From: Patescibacteria group bacterium UBA6102
GTDB lineage: Bacteria; Patescibacteriota; Minisyncoccia; Minisyncoccales; UBA5738
Reading direction: 5' to 3'
Length of the DNA stretch: 5,543 nt
Assembly (NCBI GenBank): GCA_002423555.1
Contig: DIWQ01000023.1
Span: 15,281-20,823, forward strand
Positions 1 to 5,036 of this stretch are shown piece by piece. Made by a program: the position numbers and the translations under genes. The notes beneath the pieces were generated by a model. That model was not told where the DNA came from. It saw only the letters and a program-made list of their open reading frames with translations, and ran no database searches. How positions within the stretch are numbered: the first letter of the stretch is position 1; every line of letters begins with the position of its first letter.

Positions 1-228
1 AAAGTTCCCGGCGCCGAAGAAGTTGCCAAAAAAGTTTTTCAGCTCACTTGCGCAATCGGCGCGCCCCGAAATTTTTCCAACATTGAGAGCGACCCGTCGC
101 TGGCGGCGGTTTGCGGGTTGGCGCGGACGGGATGGAAAGAAAAAGAAGAGGAGTCTGCCGGCCCTTCACGATTTTCGGCGGGAGGATTGGGCAAAATCAA
201 GAAGTTTTTTAAAATTTTTATCCCATAA
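1..228 (+). CDS. ftsA: Cell division protein FtsA, C-terminal 75 residues (5' end outside window)
   Basis: Frame 1 is open from the left edge to TAA at 226-228. FtsA is the actin-like ATPase that anchors FtsZ filaments to the inner face of the membrane at midcell. The fragment shows the family's last core segments: PGAEEVAKKVF (residues 3-13 of the fragment), IGAPRNF (19-25), where other FtsA proteins have an (I/L)G.P..(I/F) stretch, and DPSLAAVCGLARTG (31-44), matching the usual DPxYATAVGLxxYG. A short Glu/Ser-rich linker follows, then a basic amphipathic tail, GLGKIKKFFKIFIP, as expected of the FtsA membrane-targeting helix. FtsZ follows 133 nt downstream, the classic ftsA-ftsZ order at the end of the dcw cluster, which strongly supports the call. 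What is seen is motif resemblance and gene order; membrane binding is inferred from the family. No start, ATPase motifs or promoter can be judged because the gene is cut by the window edge. Confidence 0.85.
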   Translation, partial: KVPGAEEVAKKVFQLTCAIGAPRNFSNIESDPSLAAVCGLARTGWKEKEEESAGPSRFSAGGLGKIKKFFKIFIP

Positions 229-283
229 TTATATTCAGCGAATCATAAAACAAACGGAAGGCCGTGATAAAAGTTTAAAATTG

Positions 284-339
284 AAAAATCAAAATGAAAA
301 ATTAATATATATTTTCCTTAATTTTAAATTTTGATTTTT
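284..339. repeat. AT-rich imperfect inverted repeat in the ftsA-ftsZ spacer
   Basis: Arm 284-305 is the reverse complement of 318-339 at 20 of 22 positions, with the 12-nt loop TATATATTTTCC. The inner 12 bp AAAAATCAAAAT/ATTTTGATTTTT (284-295/328-339) match perfectly. The 133-nt spacer (229-361) is otherwise AT-rich and shows no second gene. No U-tract follows a GC-rich stem, so this is not a standard terminator. It could be a degenerate dispersed repeat, a weak processing or attenuation hairpin between ftsA and ftsZ, or a chance product of low complexity. The word AAAAATCAAAA recurs in the spacer after ftsZ, at about 1334-1344. Confidence 0.5.
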
Positions 340-354
340 GCATTTTGAATTTCC

Positions 355-360
355 GAAGGA
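355..360 (+). promoter_or_regulatory. Purine-rich GAAGGA just before the ftsZ ATG, unusually close
   Basis: GAAGGA ends only one base before ATG 362. It resembles a Shine-Dalgarno core, but normal spacing is about 5-9 nt. Either initiation here does not rely on it, or the real start is elsewhere. The TTG at 338 has no purine-rich site upstream either. The later GTG codons would cut into the conserved first strand. Confidence 0.3.
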
Positions 361-361
361 T

Positions 362-1291
362 ATGTTCAATCCAATCAATATCAAAGTGGCGGGAGTGGGA
401 GGATCGGGATGCAACGCGATTTCCCGCATGGAAAAAGACCGGATTCGGGGAGTGGAGTTGATCGCGCTCAATTCGGATTACCAGGATTTGAAAAAAGTCA
501 AAGCGGATGTCAAAATCCAGATCGGCAAAAAACTTACCCAGGGGTTGGGGACGGGAATGAATCCGGAAATGGGCCGCAAGGCCGCCGAAGAACAAAAAGA
601 AGAAATTCAAAAGGCGCTGGCCGGTGCGGGGATGGTGTTTGTTGCCTGCGGTATGGGCGGAGGCACGGGTTCGGGCGCGGCGCCGGTGGTGGCCGAGATT
701 GCCAGAAACGCCGGCGCGCTCACCGTGGCGGTGGTGACGCGGCCGTTTTCCTTTGAGGGCGCCTATCGCCAGCGCGTGGCGCAAGAAAGTTTGGACGTTA
801 TCAAGGGTAAGGTGGATTCGCTGATTTCCATTTCCAACGACAAGTTGCTGGCGGCGCTGAATCCCGACACGACTTTGGCCAACGCCTTTTGGCTTTGCGA
901 CGAAGTGTTGCGGCAGGCGGTGCAGAGTATTTCTGACTTGGTGTTGTCGCCGGGGATCATTAATGTTGATTTTGCCGATGTGCGTTCAATATTAAAGGAT
1001 TCCGGACGGGCGATATTCGGCATCGGTCGCGCCCGGGGGGAAAAGCGCGCGGAAATCGCGGCGCGGGCGGCGATGGAATCACCGTTGTTTGACGCGCCGG
1101 CGCGCGGCGCCAAGGGTTTGCTGTTCAATGTTTCCGGAGGATTGGATATCAGTTTGTCCGAGGTTGAAGAAGCCGCCAAGATCATCACTTCCGAGATCAA
1201 TGCGCGGGCGCGGGTGATTTTTGGTGCGGTGCACGATCAAACTTTGCCCAAGGGGGAGATCAAGATCACGGTGGTGGCCACCGGCTTCTAA
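362..1291 (+). CDS. ftsZ: Cell division GTPase FtsZ, lacking the C-terminal tail
   Basis: This is the tubulin-like GTPase that polymerises into the cytoplasmic Z-ring. Residues are counted from ATG 362 (309 aa). N-terminal nucleotide-binding loop [13 protein letters not shown] is at 11-23 and NSDYQDL at 37-43. The tubulin signature GGGTGSG is at 99-105, followed by AAPVVAEIA. The GTP contacts FEGAYR (E132, R136), N159 in SISNDKLL and D180 are kept. The catalytic T7 loop NVDFAD is at 201-206, so polymerisation-coupled GTP hydrolysis should work. The protein ends at VVATGF, the last strand of the globular core. Family members normally continue with a variable linker and a conserved peptide that binds FtsA and other partners. 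Downstream frames are AT-rich and full of stops, so no frameshifted tail is visible. A TTG at 338 would add eight residues, but ATG 362 fits the family N-terminus better. It follows ftsA and is probably co-transcribed. Confidence 0.96.
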   Translation: MFNPINIKVAGVGGSGCNAISRMEKDRIRGVELIALNSDYQDLKKVKADVKIQIGKKLTQGLGTGMNPEMGRKAAEEQKEEIQKALAGAGMVFVACGMGGGTGSGAAPVVAEIARNAGALTVAVVTRPFSFEGAYRQRVAQESLDVIKGKVDSLISISNDKLLAALNPDTTLANAFWLCDEVLRQAVQSISDLVLSPGIINVDFADVRSILKDSGRAIFGIGRARGEKRAEIAARAAMESPLFDAPARGAKGLLFNVSGGLDISLSEVEEAAKIITSEINARARVIFGAVHDQTLPKGEIKITVVATGF

Positions 1292-1412
1292 AACTAAATT
1301 TCAAATTCTAAATTCTAAATAAATTCAGAATTTAAAAATCAAAACAAAAAAAGTATTTTTTTAAATTTGAATTTTAGATTTGTTTAGGGTTTAGAAATTA
1401 GGGTTTAGAATT
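1292..1412. repeat. AT-rich imperfect inverted-repeat region directly after ftsZ
   Basis: This stretch begins with the base after the ftsZ stop. The best stem pairs 1322-1338 (AATTCAGAATTTAAAAA) with 1358-1373 (TTTTTAAATTTGAATT), with one bulged base. Outer parts are weakly complementary: CAAATTCTAAATTCTAAAT on the left and TTTAGAA-containing words on the right. The left part is itself a tandem of AAATTCT units. No open frame of meaning is visible. It could serve as an inefficient transcription barrier after ftsZ, or be a copy of a dispersed intergenic repeat. It shares words with the hairpin before ftsZ, so ftsZ sits between two such elements. Confidence 0.5.
1385..1410. repeat. Two direct copies of TAGGGTTTAGAA, 14-bp period
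   Basis: TAGGGTTTAGAA occurs at 1385-1396 and exactly again at 1399-1410, separated by AT. It lies at the right edge of the AT-rich inverted-repeat region and 15 bp before the nrdD -35 box. It may be a binding site for a regulator of the nrdD unit, or just part of the degenerate repeat. The TTTAGGG-like word is reminiscent of telomeric repeats, but two copies inside a bacterial spacer do not support that reading. Confidence 0.45.
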
Positions 1413-1425
1413 TTTTAAGGGGGAT

Positions 1426-1453
1426 TTGACGGATTTTTTGGGTGGGCTAAAAT
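1426..1453 (+). promoter_or_regulatory. Likely sigma70-type promoter for nrdD
   Basis: TTGACG (1426-1431) and TAAAAT (1448-1453) are separated by 16 bp. These match the -35 and -10 consensus at five of six positions each. Transcription would start near 1460, leaving a leader of about 100 nt before the nrdD ATG at 1560. The placement between the ftsZ repeat region and nrdD suggests that nrdD is transcribed independently of the division genes. Confidence 0.6.
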
Positions 1454-1507
1454 GGGTTATTGTCTTTGTTAAAATCTCTGATTGCCGGTTTATAAACGAA
1501 TATGAGC

Positions 1508-1521
1508 CGATTTTAAAATCG
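1508..1521. promoter_or_regulatory. 14-bp perfect palindrome in the nrdD leader, possible operator
   Basis: CGATTTTAAAATCG is perfectly palindromic and lies about 50 nt after the predicted transcription start and 38 nt before the nrdD start codon. It is flanked by two similar words, TTGCCGGTTTATAAACG (1482-1498) and TTGCCGATAAACG (1529-1541). Together they could be a protein-binding site or a leader structure. It does not look like the known NrdR box, so the regulator, if any, is unknown. Confidence 0.35.
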
Positions 1522-1559
1522 TTTCAATTTGCCGATAAACGCGGAAGAATAAAAAAGCC

Positions 1560-3680
1560 ATGGAGAATAAAATCACCAAAGTGCAAAAACGGGATGGCCG
1601 GATCGTTGACTTTGATTTTGACCGGATTGTTAACGCGATTTTCAAGGCGATTACCGCCACCGGACAGGGCGATGAAATCCGAGCCAGAAAGATGGCCGAG
1701 CAGGCGCGCAAATTGTTTGTCCGCCGTTTTAAAAACGGCAGTGTGCCCGGCGTGGAGCAGATTCAAGACATCATTGAAGAAGTGTTGATTATGGAAGGGT
1801 TGGTGGAAACCGCCAAATCCTACATTCTCTACCGCGAGCAAAGACGGCGGATCCGCGAGGCGGCGGTGGCCAGCGACGAGGCAATGGACCGGGTGGACCA
1901 ATATCTGGAAAAAATGGATTGGGAGGTTCAGGAAAACGCCAATATGGCCTTTTCTTTGCAGGGGCTTAATCATTACGCGGTGTCCTACATCGTGAAGAAA
2001 TACTGGCTCAACAAAATCTATCCCAAGGAAATCCGCGAGGCCAACGAGTCGGGCGATTTTCATCTGCACAATTTGGATACCTTGGCGCCTTATTGTTCCG
2101 GCTGGGATCTCTACGATTTTCTTCGCCGCGGTTTCGGTGGCACGCCGGGGAAACTGGAATCAAAGCCGCCCAAGCATTTGCGCACGGTTTTGGGGCAGGC
2201 GGTGAACTTTATCTACACCCTGGCGGGCGAAGTGGCGGGCGCGGTAAGCTTTTCCAATTTTGACACATTGATTGCGCCGTTTATTTATTACGACAATTTG
2301 AATTACCATCAAGTCAAGCAGGCGATGCAGGAGTTTTTGTTCAACATGGCCACGCCCACGCGGGTGGGATTTCAGTGCCCGTTTTCCAACGTGACGTTGG
2401 ATTTGACGCCGTCGCCGTCGTTTGCCAAACAGCCGGTGATCATCGGCGGCGCGCCGCAAGATAAAACCTATGGCGAATTCCAGGAAGAAATGAATATGCT
2501 CAACCGCGCCTTTTACGAGGTGATGCTGGAGGGCGACAAGAATCAGCGGGTGTTCACTTTTCCGATTCCGACGGTGAGTATCACCAAAAATTTTGATTGG
2601 GACAATCCGGCGATGGAGCCGATGTGGGAGGCCACGGCCAAATACGGCGTCAATTATTTCACCAATTACATCAATTCCGACATCAGCCCCGAAGATGTGC
2701 GCTCAATGTGCTGTCGCCTGCGGCTTGATCTCACCGAATTGCACAATCGCGGCGGCGGCGGGTTGTTTGGCAGTGGCGCGCTTACCGGGTCCATCGGGGT
2801 GGTGACCATCAATATGCCGCGGCTGGGCTATCTTTCAAAAACCAAGAAAGAGTTTTTTCAGCGGCTGGAACGCTTGATGGATTTGGCCAAAGAGAGTTTG
2901 GAATTGAAGCGCAAGGTGATTGAGGATTATATTGAAAAGGGGCTGTATCCTTATTCCCGCCATTATTTGTCCAACATCAAAAAATCCCGCGGCCAATATT
3001 ACGGCAATCATTTTTCCACCATCGGATTGGTGGGGATGAACGAGATGCTGGTTAATTTTCTGGATGAAAATATCGCCTCTAAAAAGGGGAGGGCGTTTGC
3101 CTTGGAAGTGATGGATTTTATGCGTGAACGAATGGTCGCCTACCAAAAAGAAACCGGTAACATTTATAATCTGGAAGCAACCCCCGGCGAATCCACCGCT
3201 TACCGCTTGTGCTTGAAAGACAAGGCCAAATATCCCGACATTGTCGCGGCGGGCACAAAAAAGAGTCCCTACTACACCAATTCATCGCAATTGCCGGTCA
3301 ATTTTACCGACGATGTGTTTGAGGCGTTGAAATTGCAGGACGAGATCCAGTGCCGCTATAACGGCGGCACGGTCCAGCATTTGTTTTTGGGGGAGAGATT
3401 GTCCGATACGCAGAGCGTCAAGGCGCTGGTGAGGAAGATCTTTGAAAAATTCCGTTTGCCCTATATCACGCTCACGCCGACATTTTCCATCTGCCCCACG
3501 CACGGCTATATCGCCGGCGAGCATTTCAAATGTCCCAAATGCGCCATTGAACAGCCGTGCGAAGTCTACACCCGCGTGGTGGGCTATCTGCGGCCGGTGG
3601 CGCAATTCAACGCCGGCAAACAGCAGGAATACAAAGACCGCAAAGAATACCGCGTCAAAAAAGAAACCCTGGCGGGGTAG
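1560..3680 (+). CDS. nrdD: Anaerobic (class III) ribonucleoside-triphosphate reductase, glycyl radical enzyme
   Basis: NrdD reduces ribonucleoside triphosphates to deoxyribonucleoside triphosphates for DNA synthesis without oxygen. The 706-residue cytoplasmic protein starts with an ATP-cone allosteric domain (about 5-97; KRDGRIVDFDFDRIVNAI), which senses ATP/dATP. The catalytic ten-stranded barrel follows. HLHNLDTLAPYCSGWD contains C179, the likely thiyl-radical cysteine. C273 (FQCPFSN) and C384/C385 (MCCRLRLD) are further conserved-looking cysteines. The C-terminus has a metal-binding part, CPTHGYIAGEHFKCPKC (645-661), and the glycyl radical loop RVVGYLRP with G675 as the predicted radical site. 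Length and domain order are normal for the family. The first zinc pair reads C-x2-H rather than C-x2-C. ATG 1560 begins just before the ATP-cone; GGAAG at 1543-1547 is a weak, distant ribosome site. The activase gene lies downstream, and one unknown gene sits between. A predicted promoter at 1426-1453 drives it. Confidence 0.97.
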   Translation: MENKITKVQKRDGRIVDFDFDRIVNAIFKAITATGQGDEIRARKMAEQARKLFVRRFKNGSVPGVEQIQDIIEEVLIMEGLVETAKSYILYREQRRRIREAAVASDEAMDRVDQYLEKMDWEVQENANMAFSLQGLNHYAVSYIVKKYWLNKIYPKEIREANESGDFHLHNLDTLAPYCSGWDLYDFLRRGFGGTPGKLESKPPKHLRTVLGQAVNFIYTLAGEVAGAVSFSNFDTLIAPFIYYDNLNYHQVKQAMQEFLFNMATPTRVGFQCPFSNVTLDLTPSPSFAKQPVIIGGAPQDKTYGEFQEEMNMLNRAFYEVMLEGDKNQRVFTFPIPTVSITKNFDWDNPAMEPMWEATAKYGVNYFTNYINSDISPEDVRSMCCRLRLDLTELHNRGGGGLFGSGALTGSIGVVTINMPRLGYLSKTKKEFFQRLERLMDLAKESLELKRKVIEDYIEKGLYPYSRHYLSNIKKSRGQYYGNHFSTIGLVGMNEMLVNFLDENIASKKGRAFALEVMDFMRERMVAYQKETGNIYNLEATPGESTAYRLCLKDKAKYPDIVAAGTKKSPYYTNSSQLPVNFTDDVFEALKLQDEIQCRYNGGTVQHLFLGERLSDTQSVKALVRKIFEKFRLPYITLTPTFSICPTHGYIAGEHFKCPKCAIEQPCEVYTRVVGYLRPVAQFNAGKQQEYKDRKEYRVKKETLAG

Positions 3681-3701
3681 TTGCCGCCGGCCAAATCTTT
3701 T

Positions 3702-4844
3702 ATGATAAAACCGCAGAGAAAATTCGTGCGGGTGGAATTGGACAAACGAGTAATCGCCAAATTCCCGCCGTTTGTTGAATACGCGCTTGATTCGCTGGCG
3801 CCGGAACAAGAGATGGTGATAAAAGGCGGGCTTGCCCGCCTTTGTTGCATTGAGGCGCTGGCGTTTGCCAATGATGGATTTCCCGATCAAGAACGGCAAG
3901 CCATTGAGCGCCGGATAAACGATGTTGATATTATTATTTTTCACAAGGGCACTTTGCCCAAAAGCAAGGATTTTTTGGTGGAAAAATTTTTGCGCATCCG
4001 GCAGAATCTTGACGCTCAAGGGATTGAACTGAAAAGCGAAGACGCCGAACCGGTAAAAGGGGAAATCGGCGAATATGCTTTGCGTAAAATTTTGTGCGAC
4101 GCCGATTTGACCATTAATGAATCGATTCTGGCGCCCAGCGGCGGCCGGTGGGTCCTTTGGACCACCAAAGAATGCCTCCGCGATCTCAGGGAGGGGGTGG
4201 GGTTTTTGAATGCCAAGCCGTCGCACTTCCGTTATGAAAGGGGCCGGTTTATGCCCAGCAATTTGGGCTGGATGAGGCTGGTAAAATTTTTGGCCGAGGG
4301 GAAGATAAGTTCAATCTATATGCCGCGCTGGTGGCGGGAGGCGCATTTTGCGTCAATGAAGCAAAAGATGGAGGCTGGCGATCTGCCGTGGGGCGCGTTG
4401 CTTGGTTTATATTCACTGTCGTTGATGGAAAAGAAAGCCGGCGGAAAACCGGAATTGCAAAGTAACATTATGAAGATTCTAAACGCACTGCGTTTTACCG
4501 ATATCATCAATCCGGACGAATATATTGCCAAGCAAAAAGAAGGGTTTGCCGCCAAGGGCCAGCTTTTTGAATTGAAGAAATTCGCTTTTGAAGAGATCAT
4601 TGATCGGGCGGTTGAAAAGAAAAGCCAAGTTTTTGACCGGCGGCACGACCGTAATGTGATCAAAAATTCGTGCGAGCATTTTTGGGAGCAATATGTTTGC
4701 GACGGCTGTGCCAAACATTGCGCGCTTAAATTATGCACCCAGTGTCCGGCCGTGGAAACCATGGATCTGCCCTGCAATGATATTATCGCCCGCGCCGCCT
4801 GGCCGGAAGATGCAAAATCCCTATGGCGCTTGCCTCGCAAATGA
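3702..4844 (+). CDS. CCA-adding/poly(A) polymerase-like nucleotidyltransferase with Cys-rich C-terminus, function unknown
   Basis: No named gene is recognised. The 380-residue protein (from ATG 3702) carries a pattern of the class II CCA-adding enzyme/poly(A) polymerase head: KGGLAR (41-46) in place of the GGxVRD motif, DVD (74-76) as the metal-binding acidic pair, and DADLTINE (133-140) in place of RRD(F/L)TINA. DLREGVGFL (161-169) and an R192/K195 segment then sit where those enzymes have GLxDLxxGxLR and EDPxRxxR. The EDxxR motif is not well kept, so activity or substrate may differ. The middle is helical and soluble-looking. The end holds seven cysteines: C324, C333, C336, C340, C345, C348 and C358, a plausible zinc or iron-sulfur site. 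The start lies 21 nt after the nrdD stop, so co-transcription is likely. A TTG at 3681 would add seven residues, but neither start has a clear ribosome site. tRNA repair, RNA tailing or nucleotide signalling are all possible; none is shown. Confidence 0.75.
   Translation: MIKPQRKFVRVELDKRVIAKFPPFVEYALDSLAPEQEMVIKGGLARLCCIEALAFANDGFPDQERQAIERRINDVDIIIFHKGTLPKSKDFLVEKFLRIRQNLDAQGIELKSEDAEPVKGEIGEYALRKILCDADLTINESILAPSGGRWVLWTTKECLRDLREGVGFLNAKPSHFRYERGRFMPSNLGWMRLVKFLAEGKISSIYMPRWWREAHFASMKQKMEAGDLPWGALLGLYSLSLMEKKAGGKPELQSNIMKILNALRFTDIINPDEYIAKQKEGFAAKGQLFELKKFAFEEIIDRAVEKKSQVFDRRHDRNVIKNSCEHFWEQYVCDGCAKHCALKLCTQCPAVETMDLPCNDIIARAAWPEDAKSLWRLPRK
3822..3843. repeat. Strong 10-bp inverted repeat inside the nucleotidyltransferase gene
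   Basis: AAAGGCGGGC (3822-3831) and GCCCGCCTTT (3834-3843) are perfect reverse complements around a TT centre. The segment encodes the KGGLARL stretch that forms the predicted catalytic Gly-Gly motif. It has the shape of a terminator hairpin, but the T-run after the stem is only part of the stem. It may be a dispersed palindrome, a pause or attenuation hairpin, or a codon-choice accident in a glycine-rich motif. Confidence 0.5.
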
Positions 4845-4870
4845 GTTTTGCCTTTTCCGCCGGCCGCATT

Positions 4871-4909
4871 ATCTGACAAATTTTGCGACCGCAAAATTTG
4901 TCAGATTTT
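4871..4909 (+). terminator. Rho-independent terminator after the nrdD/nucleotidyltransferase unit
   Basis: ATCTGACAAATTTTGC (4871-4886) pairs perfectly over 16 bp with GCAAAATTTGTCAGAT (4891-4906) around the loop GACC. The strand then reads TTT before C, a short U-tract. It starts 26 nt after the stop of the preceding gene. The stem is longer and more AT-rich than most terminators, so an mRNA-stabilising 3' hairpin is an alternative. It separates the upstream unit from nrdG, which has its own predicted promoter. Confidence 0.7.
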
Positions 4910-4911
4910 CC

Positions 4912-4951
4912 AATCCGTTCCATCTTGTTTCATCCATCCTGAAATCCGTTC
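4912..4951. repeat. 9-bp direct repeat AATCCGTTC upstream of the nrdG promoter
   Basis: AATCCGTTC occurs at 4912-4920 and 4943-4951, a 31-bp period, close to three helical turns. The pair lies 20-60 bp upstream of the predicted -35 box at 4973. Same-face spacing upstream of a promoter is typical of activator or repressor sites, but a 9-bp match can also be chance. The second copy overlaps a small hairpin, ATCCG-TT-CGGAT (4944-4955). Confidence 0.3.
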
Positions 4952-4972
4952 GGATGATATTTTGCGCGGCTC

Positions 4973-5001
4973 TTGGTTAAATTGGCGGGCGGGGTTATAA
5001 T
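4973..5001 (+). promoter_or_regulatory. Likely promoter for nrdG
   Basis: A perfect -10 box TATAAT (4996-5001) lies 17 bp after a weak -35-like TTGGTT (4973-4978). Transcription would begin near 5008, giving a leader of about 29 nt before ATG 5037. A TTGACA at 5001-5006 overlaps the -10 box. It could serve as a second -35 with GATAAA at 5026-5031, but the 19-bp spacing is poor and the start would fall on the ATG. Confidence 0.5.
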
Positions 5002-5036
5002 TGACAATCGCGGGAAATTATTCAAGATAAATCATT

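Noticed and set aside
23..334. 103-codon + strand open frame at the left edge
   Set aside because: It overlaps the frame-1 FtsA C-terminus, which has clear family motifs. Its own translation is Arg/Lys-rich with no recognisable domain.
1385..1410. Telomere-like TTTAGGG repeats
   Set aside because: There are only two copies inside an ordinary bacterial spacer, with no chromosome end or replicon-end features.
1426..1788. Possible small gene from TTG 1426, whose start (TDFLGGLK) vaguely resembles an FtsZ C-terminal peptide
   Set aside because: It is in a different frame from ftsZ, lies over a good promoter and then runs into nrdD. The resemblance is a few residues only.
1524..2069. 181-codon - strand frame opposite the nrdD 5' end
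   Set aside because: It is antisense to the conserved ATP-cone of NrdD and has no motif of its own.
3282..4226. 314-codon open frame on the - strand across the nrdD end and the nucleotidyltransferase start
   Set aside because: It is antisense to two well-supported genes and its translation shows no family motif. Long antisense frames are common opposite genes with this codon use.
4693..4980. 95-codon + strand frame reaching past the nucleotidyltransferase gene
   Set aside because: Its first half shadows the Cys-rich tail in another frame and it reads through the terminator hairpin. There is no motif or ribosome site.
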